Shown here: piece after piece, positions 26,102-36,502 of the stretch
Numbering within the stretch: position 1 is the stretch's first letter
How the letters are laid out: each line of letters starts with the position of its first letter
Assembly: GCF_007644105.1 (NCBI RefSeq)
Contig: NZ_VFAC01000034.1
Coordinates: 1 to 42,336, forward strand
Length of the DNA: 42,336 bases
Origin: Elioraea rosea
GTDB taxonomy: Bacteria > Pseudomonadota > Alphaproteobacteria > Acetobacterales > Acetobacteraceae
Direction of reading: 5' to 3'
Program-made: the position numbers and the translations under genes
Notes under the pieces: generated by a model
What the model was told of the DNA's origin: nothing
Databases searched by the model: none
What the model saw: the letters and a program-made list of their open reading frames with translations, nothing else

Positions 26102-27097
26102 TCAGCGTCCCGCGAAGAACGCCTCGAAGGCCCTTTCGGCGCCCGGGTGAAGGGGCGCGCTGAGGCCGCGCGTGCGCATCGCCGCAGGGTCCAGCCCCTC
26201 GAGCACAGGGGCGCGGCGGGCGAGGGGGGCGAGGCCGTTGAGCGTCTCGCGCGCGAAGGCTTCCACGATCGCGTCCGGCATCGCCGCCAGCGTCACCAGC
26301 GTCGCCGACACGCCGAATGTCCGCACATCCTCCGCGAGCTCGGGGTAGCTCCGGCCCGAGATGACGAGGCTCGTGTAGACCGAGCCGTCATCCACCAGCG
26401 CCTCGGCCTCCGGGCCCATGATCGGCGCGATGTCCACCGCGCACTCGCGCAGCGTCCGCGCGATCGCCGCGTTCGGGTGGCCGACGATCAGCAGCGTCGC
26501 GTCGATCCGCCCGGCGCAGAGCTCGGCGATCGCCGCGCCGGCCTGCAGCTCGTAGGTCGCGGCGAACGCGTCCAGCGTCATTCCGTAGGCGTGCATCAGC
26601 ACGCCGATCGTTGCGCGGCGGCCGGAGGAGGGATGGCCGAGATCGACGCGCCTGTTGCGGAGATCGCCGAACCCTCTCACGCCTGCGGCGCGGCGCACGA
26701 GAAGCGTCAGCGGCTCGGCGTGAAGCGACATCACCGAGCGAAGCGTCGGCGTCGGTCCCCGTGCCGCGAAAGCCGCCGTCCCGTCCCAGGCATGCCGGTG
26801 CCAGTCCGACTGCGCCATGGCGATGTCGAGCTGCCCGTAGCGCAGGGCGAAGAGGTTGTAGATCGAACCCGCCGTGCTTTCCGGCGAGCAGCGGAGCGAA
26901 GCGCGGTCGACCAGGTTCACCCGTTCGCAGATCGCCCGGACAGCGGCGAAGTACCCCCCCGACACCTCGCCCGCGCCGACGGAGATGAAGCTCAGCCCAC
27001 CGCCCGAGGCCGAGGCCGAGGTAGGCGAGGACGAACGAGCCGGCGACGAAAGGGCCGTCGCAGCAAGCACGAGCATCACGAGAGCCAGAACGCGCAT
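26102..27097 (-). CDS. TAXI family TRAP transporter solute-binding protein
   Basis: This 331-residue periplasmic binding protein resembles TAXI-type receptors of TRAP transporters, which usually bind glutamate or other small carboxylates. A signal peptide (MRVLALVMLVLAATALSS) precedes FISVGAGEVSGGYFAAVRAI. The diagnostic segment is STAGSIYNLFALRYGQLDIAMAQSDW at about residues 80-105, followed by later SGRRATIGVL. The ATG at 27097 has GGAGG 5 bases upstream. No TRAP permease gene is adjacent, so it is an orphan receptor here. It diverges from the DUF4239 protein gene. Confidence 0.83.
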   Translation of the reverse strand: MRVLALVMLVLAATALSSPARSSSPTSASASGGGLSFISVGAGEVSGGYFAAVRAICERVNLVDRASLRCSPESTAGSIYNLFALRYGQLDIAMAQSDWHRHAWDGTAAFAARGPTPTLRSVMSLHAEPLTLLVRRAAGVRGFGDLRNRRVDLGHPSSGRRATIGVLMHAYGMTLDAFAATYELQAGAAIAELCAGRIDATLLIVGHPNAAIARTLRECAVDIAPIMGPEAEALVDDGSVYTSLVISGRSYPELAEDVRTFGVSATLVTLAAMPDAIVEAFARETLNGLAPLARRAPVLEGLDPAAMRTRGLSAPLHPGAERAFEAFFAGR

Positions 27098-27245
27098 CCG
27101 CACCTCCTGCACAGCGCGCATGATGCAAGCATCCCCCCGCCGCGTCGCCAAGCAGGGGGCGACACGCGGCGCGCAAGCGGTTCCGGCTTTCTGGCCGGGT
27201 CGCTCCTCAGGTAGCATCCGCCGGGATCGTTCGTCAGCGGGCAGC

Positions 27246-28049
27246 ATGCCGGAGTTCATTCACGCCATTCCCGTCACCGAGCTTGCGGTCTATTTCACCG
27301 TCGCGTCCGTCGGCCTGGTGTTCGTCGGCCTCATCCTGGTCAAGCCGGTCCTGCGGCTTCTGATCGGCCGCGGCGACCCGACGATCAACGACACGATCAG
27401 CCACGGCACGGGCAGCTACGCGCTGTTCTACGCGCTCCTGGTCGGCCTGCTGACGGTCGCTGCCTACCAGAACAAGGTGCAGATCGAGCAGCACATCCTT
27501 GCCGAGGCCGCCGCCGTCGGCGGTCTCTACAGCGACATGGGCGTCTACCCAGAGCCGATGCGGTCGGACATGAAGGAGCTCCTGCGCGACTACGTCCTGT
27601 TCACAATCCACAAGGACTGGCCTGCCCACCGCGCGGGCGAGGTGATGAACGGCGGCGTCCATCGCGTGGACGCGATGCGGCAGCTTCTGGCGTCGTTCGA
27701 GCCGGCCTCCCCCTCCCAGCAGATCGTGCATGCCGAGGTGATCCGCTCCTTCGCCGGGTTCTCGAATGCGCGTCAGCAGCGGCTCGCCGGCGTGGCCACC
27801 CGCATTCCGGACATCCTGTGGTACGCGGTGGCCGTCGGCGCGCTGGTGAACCTGGTCATCTTGCTGATGCTGCGGATGAAGCCGCTGGCGCATTTCCTGC
27901 TCGGCTCGATCAGCGCATTCTTCCTCGGCGTCATCCTGTTCGTGATCGTCGTGCTCGACGATCCCCTGCGCGGCGAGGCGGGGCTGCGGCCGCAGCCCTT
28001 CGAGCTGCTTTGGGAGCGGCAGATGCGCTGGGACGAGCCGCTGGTCTGA
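27246..28049 (+). CDS. DUF4239 (bestrophin-like) membrane protein
   Basis: This 267-residue protein has two transmembrane segments near the N terminus (about residues 12-35 and 58-78) and two near the C terminus (about 195-215 and 219-243). A helical soluble domain lies between them and contains DMKELLRDYVLFTIHKDWP. That layout and the closing IVVLDDPLRGE match DUF4239 proteins, which are remotely similar to bestrophin ion channels; the function is unproven. It is followed 11 bases later by the broken AIM24-family gene, and they may be cotranscribed. Confidence 0.82.
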   Translation: MPEFIHAIPVTELAVYFTVASVGLVFVGLILVKPVLRLLIGRGDPTINDTISHGTGSYALFYALLVGLLTVAAYQNKVQIEQHILAEAAAVGGLYSDMGVYPEPMRSDMKELLRDYVLFTIHKDWPAHRAGEVMNGGVHRVDAMRQLLASFEPASPSQQIVHAEVIRSFAGFSNARQQRLAGVATRIPDILWYAVAVGALVNLVILLMLRMKPLAHFLLGSISAFFLGVILFVIVVLDDPLRGEAGLRPQPFELLWERQMRWDEPLV

Positions 28050-28060
28050 CGGGGGCGCGG

Positions 28061-28738
28061 ATGGCCGAGTTCAGCGTACGCGAGGTGGAAGGGATGCGGC
28101 AGGTCCACATCGACATCCGCGACGAGACGGTACGCGCCGCCGCGGGCGCGCTCTCCAACATGCGCGGGGCGATCACCATGACGGCCGCGCCGCCGCGGCC
28201 GGGCGAGTTCATCCGCTCCCTGATCACCCGGGAGGCGCGCGTCCGCCCGCGCTACACCGGCACGGGAAGCGTGCTGCTGCAGCCCTCGCTCGGCGGGTTC
28301 TTCGTCCTCGAGGTGTCCGGCACGCGGTGGATCCTCGAGCCTGGCGTGTATCTCGCCTCGGAGGGCGACGTGACGCTCGGCGTTCGGCGCGAGCGGTTCT
28401 GGCCGACGCTCTGGGCAGGCGATGGGCTGATGAAGTTCCAGACGACCGTCTCAGGCCACGGCGGCGTCGCGATCAACGCACCGGGGCCGGTGGAGGTGGT
28501 GCCGGTGGAGGAGGGCGAGCTGCGCGTGCAGGGCCGCCTCGTTCTCGGCAGAACCGACACGCTGGGCTTCTCCTCGCGCCGCGCCACGTCGTAGCTGCAG
28601 AGCTTCATCGCGGGACAGAAGCGGCTCCGCGTCTTCTCCGGCACCGGCCTCGCCCTGGTGTGCTGGACGCCCTACTGGAACCATCACATGTATCGCCGCG
28701 TGACCGGCGAGGACATCGAAGGCTCGATCTTCGAATAG
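28061..28738 (+). pseudogene. AIM24-family protein gene interrupted by an in-frame TAG
   Basis: The frame opens at ATG 28061 and encodes 177 residues of an AIM24-family beta-barrel protein (GTGSVLLQPSLGGFFVLEV, LEPGVYLASEGDVTLGVRRE) before a TAG at 28592-28594. Translation in the same frame continues without shift: LQSFIAGQKRLRVFSGTGLA then CWTPYWNHHM, to a second TAG at 28736-28738. That downstream part is the expected family C terminus. A single nonsense change (for example from a Trp, Gln or Tyr codon) explains the gene, giving about 225 residues in the ancestral form. AIM24 proteins are of unknown function, named for a mitochondrial biogenesis factor. Sequencing error is possible. Confidence 0.78.
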
Positions 28739-28753
28739 GCCGGGGGCGTCGCG

Positions 28754-29230
28754 TCAGGCCGCCTCGAGCGTGGCGATGTCGAGTTTCACCATGCCCATCA
28801 TCGCCTTCAGCACGCGGTCGGCCCGCGCGCGGTCGGCGCCTGCGAGAAGCTTCGGCAGGACGCTCGGCACGATCTGCCAGGAGAGGCCCCAGCGGTCGGT
28901 GATCCAGCCGCACCGCATCGGCGTGCCGCCACCTGCGAGGATGGCATCCCAAAGGCGGTCCACCTCACCCTGCGTCTCGCAATCGACGCTGAGCGACATG
29001 GCCGGCGTGAAGGGAAACTCCGCGTTGCCGTTGATCGCGACGAAGGAGAGCCCCTCGAGCTCGAAGCGCACCGCGATCACCGAGCCTGGCGTGCCTGGCC
29101 CCGTTTCGCCCCAGCGTGTCGTCTCGGTGATGCGGGCGTCGGCAAACAGCGAGACGTAGAAGTTGACCGCTTCCTCCGCCGCCTGGCCGGCGAACCAGAG
29201 GGACGTCGCGATACGCTGGACCTTCGCCAT
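28754..29230 (-). CDS. VOC-superfamily (PhnB/3-demethylubiquinone methyltransferase-like) protein
   Basis: This 158-residue protein has two paired beta-alpha-beta modules of the vicinal oxygen chelate fold. The start KVQRIATSLWFAGQAAEEAV and the later CGWITDRWGLSWQIVP closely match the small PhnB-like family annotated as 3-demethylubiquinone-9 3-methyltransferase domain proteins; despite the name their activity is unknown. It lies 44 bases downstream of the SRPBCC gene and seems to be the last gene of the TetR-led operon, converging on the AIM24 gene. Similar VOC-SRPBCC-TetR clusters are common in soil bacteria. Confidence 0.86.
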   Translation of the reverse strand: MAKVQRIATSLWFAGQAAEEAVNFYVSLFADARITETTRWGETGPGTPGSVIAVRFELEGLSFVAINGNAEFPFTPAMSLSVDCETQGEVDRLWDAILAGGGTPMRCGWITDRWGLSWQIVPSVLPKLLAGADRARADRVLKAMMGMVKLDIATLEAA

Positions 29231-29274
29231 GGTCGTTTCACTCCCGTGTCCTCGTTGGCGTTGTCGGTGAATGG

Positions 29275-29754
29275 TCAGTGCAGGCTGCGCGCCACGGCCT
29301 CGAGCTGGTCGGCGGCGGTGTTCCACCCCGCGATCAGCCCCATCGCCTCGTGCGCGGCGCGGTCGGCCGCCGTCCAATGCGCGGCATGCTCGGTGTAGTG
29401 CGTTCCGTCCGCGTCCGGCTCGAAGGCCACGGTCACGGTCACGAACGGCTTGGTGGCCGGCACCCAGGCTTCGGAGAACGCGTCCGTCCAGACGATGCGC
29501 CGCCCCGGATCGACCGCAAGACACACCCCGCGGAACAGCATCGGCTCGCCTGTCCCGGCGTTGCGCATGTCCACGGCGAAGCGGCCGCCGGGCCGGACAT
29601 CCAGTGCGGCGCGCTCCACTCGCCAGGGCGGCGGGGCGAACCAGCGGGAGATCAGCGCCTCCTCCGTCCAGCAGCGCCAGAGCAGTGCGGGCGGCAGCGC
29701 GACATGCCGCGCCACGACCGGCGGATGCGAGAGCGAACCGTCTCGGGAGGTCAT
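29275..29754 (-). CDS. SRPBCC (AHSA1-like) domain protein
   Basis: This 159-residue protein belongs to the START/Bet v 1-like superfamily, AHSA1 group. The N-terminal motif LPPALLWRCWTEEALISRWF (about residues 20-39) and the central GGRFAVDMRNAGTGE and RIVWTDAFSEAW stretches are typical. These proteins form a hydrophobic cavity and probably bind a lipid or aromatic ligand; no catalysis is established. Its ATG overlaps the stop of the tetR-type gene (29751-29754), so it is translationally coupled to that regulator. Confidence 0.88.
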   Translation of the reverse strand: MTSRDGSLSHPPVVARHVALPPALLWRCWTEEALISRWFAPPPWRVERAALDVRPGGRFAVDMRNAGTGEPMLFRGVCLAVDPGRRIVWTDAFSEAWVPATKPFVTVTVAFEPDADGTHYTEHAAHWTAADRAAHEAMGLIAGWNTAADQLEAVARSLH

Positions 29755-30380
29755 CGTTTCGTTTCCTTCCTCTTCGCGGTGTCGAACAGCGACGCGAGAT
29801 GCGCCGAGAGCTCGTCGATGCAGGCGCCAGCTATCGCCGCGCCGCCCTGTGCCTTGGCCAGGATGAACGCGCCCTGGATCACCGCCTGGGTGTAGAGGGC
29901 GAGCCGCCGCGCGCGCGCCTCACCTTCTGCCCCGGAGACGCCCAGCGCGGCGGCGATGTCCGGCACCAGCGTCTCGGCGTGGCCGGCGATCGTCTCCTCG
30001 CAGGCGGCGCGGATGGCGGGGTGCGTCTCGTAGGCTTCCTGCACCATCGTTCCGGCGAGGCAGGTGATGTCGGGAAGCGCGCCGGCGAGAAGCGCCTTGC
30101 GCAGCGCCAGGTAGCCGAGGATCCGCCCGGCCGGAGTGTTCTCTTCATGGAACGTTGCGCTAGCGAACAGGCGTGCCGCCCCATCCCCGAAATGCCGGAC
30201 GGCGGCGAGGGCGAGCGCCTCCTTGCTGTCGAAGTGATGGAAGAAGGCGCCCTTCGTCACGCCTGCGGCGGCACAGATGTCATCGACGCGCGTTGCCCCG
30301 TAGCCGCGCTCGCGCAGGAGGCGGAGCGCGACATCGAGGATCCTGGTGCGCGTATCGGTGCGGGCTTTCGTGGTGGCCAT
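29751..30380 (-). CDS. TetR-family transcriptional regulator
   Basis: This 209-residue regulator has the N-terminal TetR DNA-binding domain (TRILDVALRLLRERGYGATR followed by the helix-turn-helix AAAGVTKGAFFHHFDSKEAL, roughly residues 15-56). The C-terminal ligand-binding region belongs to the subgroup with a conserved CLAGTMVQE segment. The ATG at 30380 fits the domain; an upstream GTG/ATG extension has no similarity. A clear palindrome lies 8 bases before the start, so it probably represses itself and the downstream SRPBCC and VOC genes until an unknown ligand binds. Confidence 0.92.
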   Translation of the reverse strand: MATTKARTDTRTRILDVALRLLRERGYGATRVDDICAAAGVTKGAFFHHFDSKEALALAAVRHFGDGAARLFASATFHEENTPAGRILGYLALRKALLAGALPDITCLAGTMVQEAYETHPAIRAACEETIAGHAETLVPDIAAALGVSGAEGEARARRLALYTQAVIQGAFILAKAQGGAAIAGACIDELSAHLASLFDTAKRKETKR

Positions 30381-30388
30381 GCCGAACC

Positions 30389-30406
30389 ATACCAACTGGT
30401 CGGTAT
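30389..30406. promoter_or_regulatory. TetR operator
   Basis: ATACCAACTGGTCGGTAT is an 18-base inverted repeat (ATACC, AC and matching GT, GGTAT in the other half) placed 8 bases upstream of the tetR-type start on the minus strand. TetR-family operators often read ATACC-n-GGTAT in this form. It should mediate autorepression of the three-gene operon. The divergent FNR-type gene starts 130 bases to the right. Confidence 0.8.
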
Positions 30407-30536
30407 GTGTCAACCCCGGCGTACACAACCGTTAATTTTCATTCACGATGCGGATCAGAGGTAACAACGCGGGCGGTATGCGGTAGGTTGTTTCGCAAGA
30501 CCGAAGAGACGTTCGGCATTACGGGTGAGCATAGCC

Positions 30537-31277
30537 ATGGCCGTTCAGGAAGCCTTACGCGTCGTCGCCGAACGAATTGGGAGCCTGCCCCAGCCCTGCG
30601 CAAGCTGCGATGCGAGGGAGCGCAACTTCTGCGCTGCGCTCAGCCCGGCCGAGATGGCCGAGTTCGCCCGCACCATGTCGGAGGCGGCGCTGCCGACGGG
30701 GGGGATCCTGTTCCACGAGGGCGCGCCGGCCGACCACGTGATGAACGTCACGTCCGGCGCGGTGAAGCTGTTCAAGCTGCTCGGCGACGGGCGGCGGCAG
30801 ATCCTTGGCTTCCGCTTCGCCGGCGATTTCCTTGGGCTCTCCACTGGGGCGGATTACGTCTACAGCGCAGAGGCGCTCGGCGAGAGCCGGGTGTGCCGCT
30901 TTCCCCGCCGCAAGCTCGATGCGCTGCGCGAACGTTACCCGAACGTCGATCGCCGCCTGCTCGCACTTTCGATCGAGGAGCTCGCCGGCGCGCAGGAGCA
31001 GCTGCTTCTGCTCGGGCGCAAGACGGCCGAGGAAAGGCTCGTGTCGTTCCTGATCCTGCTGTCGCAGAACCAGGTGCGTCGCGGCCTCGTGGCCGACCCG
31101 ATCACCCTGGCGATGACGCGCTCCGACATCGCCGACTATCTCGGCCTGACCATCGAGACGGTGAGCAGGACCTTCTCGTCTCTGAAGAAGAAGGGGCTGA
31201 TCGAGCTCGAGGACACGACACACGTGCACCTCGTCGATCGCGACAGGCTCGAGGACCTCGCCGCCGGCTTCGCCTAA
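30537..31277 (+). CDS. FNR-type Crp/Fnr transcriptional regulator
   Basis: This 246-residue protein is a Crp/Fnr regulator with the cysteine pattern of oxygen-sensing FNR proteins: Cys21, Cys24 and Cys32 at the N terminus plus Cys120 in ESRVCRFP, enough to hold a [4Fe-4S] cluster. The cyclic-nucleotide-like barrel spans about 40-150, and the helix-turn-helix MTRSDIADYLGLTIETVSRT ends with the E-x-x-S-R recognition motif of FNR/FnrL/FixK. It probably switches genes for microaerobic or anaerobic life. The ATG at 30537 follows GGGTGAG; a GTG at 30525 is the alternative. I found no clear TTGAT-n4-ATCAA box upstream. Confidence 0.9.
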   Translation: MAVQEALRVVAERIGSLPQPCASCDARERNFCAALSPAEMAEFARTMSEAALPTGGILFHEGAPADHVMNVTSGAVKLFKLLGDGRRQILGFRFAGDFLGLSTGADYVYSAEALGESRVCRFPRRKLDALRERYPNVDRRLLALSIEELAGAQEQLLLLGRKTAEERLVSFLILLSQNQVRRGLVADPITLAMTRSDIADYLGLTIETVSRTFSSLKKKGLIELEDTTHVHLVDRDRLEDLAAGFA

Positions 31278-31337
31278 CGTCGCCCGCTACGCTTCCGCAC
31301 ATTCCTCCGGCCGCAAGCACCGCGCCCGCGGCGATGC

Positions 31338-32441
31338 TCAGCGGATGAAGACCTGCACCTCGGTGGCGGGAATGTCGCGGCGCGTCGCTGCCGAGAGCGT
31401 CACCCGCTCCGACGGCAGGCCCATCTCGACGAGCGCGCGCGCGACCCCTTCCGCCTGGCGCCGCGCCTCCGAAGCCGCGCGCGCCTGGTCTGCCGGCTCG
31501 CCGCGCGCCGGGGCGATCCCGACGAGCTCGAACGAGATCCCGGGGTTGCGGTCGAGCGCCGAGGACACCGCCTCGTAGAGCGGCTGGCGGTAGGCGACGT
31601 CGGGGCGGTCGAACCGGATGGAGACGAGCGGGCGCTGCGTCGCCGACACAGGAGCCGGCGGCGGCCGCAGGGCAGGCGAGGTAGCGATTCGCTGCGAAAG
31701 CGGCGCGCCGAACATGCGCCCGGAGTTGATCGCAAGAACGAGCGAGCCGAGCGTGCGCCGCTCCGAGGCGAGCGCGGAGGACTGCCGACCGATATCGTCG
31801 GTGATCTCGTTCAGCAGCCGGTCGATCGTCACGATCGTGCGGCTCGTATCGTCCTCGAGGAGGTCGAGGTTGCGGTGATCCTGGTCGACGCCGCCGGAGA
31901 GCCGGAAGGCGGAGCGGATGGAGCTCTGCAGGAAGCCGGCATTGGAGGCGTTCGCCGCCACGCGCGGCGAGAGCGCCGAGAGTCTCGCGAGGTTCTGGTC
32001 GAGCTGGCCTAGCAGCCCCTGTGCCTCGCTTGCCTGCGACAGTAGCTCCGGGTTGCCAGGGGTGGTGCCAACCTGGAGGCGGGCGGTGATGTTGGCGACG
32101 AGCGCCTGGTAGCGCGCCGTCTGGTCGGCCATGGCCGAACGGATGACGCGGAATTCCTGGGCGTTGTCGATCACCCCGCCCTTGAGACTGGTGAGTTCGC
32201 CGGCGAGCTGCTGCACCCGACCATCGACGACTGTTCCCGTCGGCACGAGCCGAGGCGCTGTGGGCGAGAGGGTGGAGGCGTCGGCCGGCAGGGGGGCGGG
32301 CGGAAGCTGCGGCCCCATGCCCGGGAAGCTCTGGCAGGCGCCGAGCGTGCCCGCGAGGACGAGGGCGAGCAGGGCGCGGGCGCGAGGGGTTCCGGCGCAG
32401 GCGAGGGCGCGGCCGGCATCCGGGGAGCGGCGCTCTGGCAT
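31338..32441 (-). CDS. Lipoprotein with C-terminal OmpA-like domain
   Basis: This 367-residue protein has a lipoprotein signal (ARALLALVLAGTLGAC, with lipobox LGAC near residue 31) followed by a Pro-rich linker. A long helical, probably coiled-coil region extends from about residues 65 to 260 (Gln/Leu/Ala-rich, with RLLNEITDDIGRQSS). The C-terminal 90 residues (DRPDVAYRQPLYEAVSSALD and then ASEARRQAEGVARALVEMGL) resemble the peptidoglycan-binding OmpA domain, though divergent. It probably tethers the outer membrane or an envelope complex to the cell wall. The ATG at 32441 is chosen because it gives the lipoprotein signal; the longer frame has no similarity. Confidence 0.72.
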   Translation of the reverse strand: MPERRSPDAGRALACAGTPRARALLALVLAGTLGACQSFPGMGPQLPPAPLPADASTLSPTAPRLVPTGTVVDGRVQQLAGELTSLKGGVIDNAQEFRVIRSAMADQTARYQALVANITARLQVGTTPGNPELLSQASEAQGLLGQLDQNLARLSALSPRVAANASNAGFLQSSIRSAFRLSGGVDQDHRNLDLLEDDTSRTIVTIDRLLNEITDDIGRQSSALASERRTLGSLVLAINSGRMFGAPLSQRIATSPALRPPPAPVSATQRPLVSIRFDRPDVAYRQPLYEAVSSALDRNPGISFELVGIAPARGEPADQARAASEARRQAEGVARALVEMGLPSERVTLSAATRRDIPATEVQVFIR

Positions 32442-32640
32442 CGTGTCGGTCTTGTCTCCGTCTCTCGGTGGTTGGCGCGGGCAGGTTGCAGGCGTGCAGA
32501 AGTCTCTGGGTTCTCTAGCATCAGCCGCGCCAGGGGGTCGAGGGGGGCAGGCGATTCGGGGGCTCCGGACCAAGCCCACACCCTGGCCCTCTCTGGCAAA
32601 CGGCACAGGGGACGCCTCGCGCGGCGGTGTCGCGGCGTCG

Positions 32641-32664
32641 CCTCTCCCCTCATTGGGAGAGAGG
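32641..32664 (-). terminator. Imperfect hairpin downstream of lepA
   Basis: CCTCTCCC at 32641-32648 can pair with GGGAGAGAGG at 32655-32664 (one two-base bulge), 28 bases beyond the lepA stop on the minus strand. The motif resembles the CTCTCCC...GGGAGAGGG intergenic repeats common in GC-rich proteobacteria. A terminator role for lepA is possible but there is no T-run. The rest of the gap 32442-32691 shows no gene. Confidence 0.45.
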
Positions 32665-32691
32665 GTCCGGTGAGGGAGGCGGGCGTCGCCC

Positions 32692-34497
<1,806 letters not shown>

Positions 34498-34668
34498 CTG
34501 GCCCTGCATGTCGGGAGCGGGGGCGCTCTCGGCCCTCCCGCACCGCTGTCATTAGGGGAGCGGGGGCGCGATTGGAAGGGCGGAGGCCGGGTGCCAGCCT
34601 CCCGCAGGTTGACAGCCCCCTGCCGCGCGATGAGCCTTCGCACCCGGAACGGGGAAGGAGACACCAGA

Positions 34669-36459
34669 ATGGCCAAAGGGAATGGCTCAGGACCGCGGCT
34701 TCGCTCGCGCCAGTGGTTCGACGACCCGCACGATCCGGGCATGACGGCGCTTTATCTCGAGCGCTACCTGAATTTCGGGCTGACGCGGGAGGAGCTGCAG
34801 TCGGGCCGCCCGATCATCGGCATCGCCCAGACCGGCTCCGACCTCGCCCCCTGCAACCGCCACCACGTTCAGCTCGCGAGCCGGGTGCGCGACGGAATCC
34901 GCGACGCCGGCGGGGTGCCGCTCGAATTCCCGATCCACCCGATCCACGAGGGCGGCAAGCGGCCCACCGCCTCTCTCGACCGCAACCTCGCCTACCTCTC
35001 CCTCGTCGAGGTGCTGCACGGGTACCCGATCGACGGGGTGGTCCTGACGACGGGTTGCGACAAGACGACGCCCGCCTGCCTGATGGGCGCGGCGACGGTG
35101 AACATCCCCGCCATCGTGCTCTCCGGCGGGCCGATGCTGGATGGCTGGTGGAACGGCCGCCTCGCCGGCTCGGGCACGGTGATCTGGGAAGCGCGCAAGC
35201 TGCTCGCCAAGAGCGAGATCACGCCCGAGCAGTTCATGCAGATCGCCGCCTCCTCCGCCCCCTCGGTCGGGCACTGCAACACGATGGGCACCGCGCTTTC
35301 GATGAACTCCCTCGCCGAGGCGCTCGGCATGAGCCTGCCTGGCTGCGCCGCCATTCCCGCGCCCTATCGCGAACGCGGCTGGATGGCCTACGAGACCGGC
35401 AGGCGGATCGTCGGCATGGTCAACGAGAATCTCCGTCCCTCCGACGTGATGACCCGCGAGGCGTTCGAGAACGTCATCGCGGTGGCCTCCGCCATCGGTG
35501 CCTCGTCGAACTGCCCGCCGCACATCATCGCCATCGCCCGCCACATGGGCGTTGAGCTCACGATGGAGGACTGGCAGCGCATCGGCGCAGACCTTCCCCT
35601 TCTGGTGGACTGCCAGCCCGCGGGCCGCTTCCTCGGCGAGAAGTTCCACCGGGCAGGCGGTGTGCCGGCTGTGATGCGCGAGCTGCTTGGCGCGGACAGG
35701 CTGCATGGCGGGGCGATGACCGTGAGCGGCAAGAAGGTCGCCGACAACCTTGCCGACCTTCCCGAGCCCGACCGCGAGGTGATCCGCGCCTACGCAAACC
35801 CGATGAAGGAGAATGCCGGGTTCGTCGTTCTCTCGGGCAACCTGTTCGACAACGCGGTGATGAAGGTCTCGGTCATCGACCCCGAGTTCCGCCAGCGCTT
35901 CCTCTCGAACCCCGACGCGCCGGACGTGTTCGAGGGCAAGGCGATCGTGTTCGAGGGCCCGGAGGACTATCACGCCCGAATCGAGGACCCAGCACTCGGG
36001 GCGGACGAGCACTCCATCCTCGTCATCCGCAATTGCGGGCCTGTCGGCTACCCGGGCTCTGCGGAGGTTGTGAACATGCAGCCGCCGACCGCGCTGATGA
36101 AGAAGGGCGTGACGGCGCTGCCGACGATGGGAGACGGGCGGCAGAGCGGCACGTCGGGCTCGCCCTCGATCCTCAACGTCTCGCCCGAGGCGGTGGTGGG
36201 CGGCGGCCTCGCTCTGCTGCGCACGGGAGACCGCGTACGGCTCGACCTCAAGGCGCGCAGCGTCGACGTGCTGATCCCCGAGGCCGAGCTCGCCGCGCGA
36301 CGGGCCGCCTGGAAGGCGCCGGAGCTCGAGCACAAGACGCCGTGGGAAGAGATCTATCGCTCCATGGTCGGCCAGCTCGGCACGGGCGCCTGCCTCGAAC
36401 CCGCGACGCTCTACCTCAACATCGTCGAGGAGCGTGGCGAGAGCAGGCACAGCCACTGA
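34669..36459 (+). CDS. IlvD/Edd-family dehydratase (sugar-acid or dihydroxy-acid)
   Basis: This 596-residue protein belongs to the IlvD/Edd iron-sulfur dehydratases. Cluster and active-site cysteines are visible in APCNRHH (about residue 62), TTGCDKTTPAC (about 127-137) and GHCNTMGTAL (about 202-211). The closing GDGRQSGTSGSPSILNVSPE is a family signature that includes the catalytic Ser. Length and sequence favour the aldonic-acid group (xylonate or arabinonate dehydratases) over branched-chain IlvD; this is an inference. The ATG follows GGGGAAGGAG. No sugar-acid partner genes are adjacent. The lepA gene is divergent. Confidence 0.88.
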   Translation: MAKGNGSGPRLRSRQWFDDPHDPGMTALYLERYLNFGLTREELQSGRPIIGIAQTGSDLAPCNRHHVQLASRVRDGIRDAGGVPLEFPIHPIHEGGKRPTASLDRNLAYLSLVEVLHGYPIDGVVLTTGCDKTTPACLMGAATVNIPAIVLSGGPMLDGWWNGRLAGSGTVIWEARKLLAKSEITPEQFMQIAASSAPSVGHCNTMGTALSMNSLAEALGMSLPGCAAIPAPYRERGWMAYETGRRIVGMVNENLRPSDVMTREAFENVIAVASAIGASSNCPPHIIAIARHMGVELTMEDWQRIGADLPLLVDCQPAGRFLGEKFHRAGGVPAVMRELLGADRLHGGAMTVSGKKVADNLADLPEPDREVIRAYANPMKENAGFVVLSGNLFDNAVMKVSVIDPEFRQRFLSNPDAPDVFEGKAIVFEGPEDYHARIEDPALGADEHSILVIRNCGPVGYPGSAEVVNMQPPTALMKKGVTALPTMGDGRQSGTSGSPSILNVSPEAVVGGGLALLRTGDRVRLDLKARSVDVLIPEAELAARRAAWKAPELEHKTPWEEIYRSMVGQLGTGACLEPATLYLNIVEERGESRHSH

Positions 36460-36502
36460 GGGCGGCACCGGCCTTACGCACCCAGGACCGGAGGCTTCCC
36501 GC

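Noticed and set aside
28592-28594. Pyrrolysine or programmed readthrough at the amber codon of the AIM24 gene
   Set aside because: No pyl genes are in the window and alphaproteobacteria do not generally use pyrrolysine; a nonsense mutation or read error is simpler.
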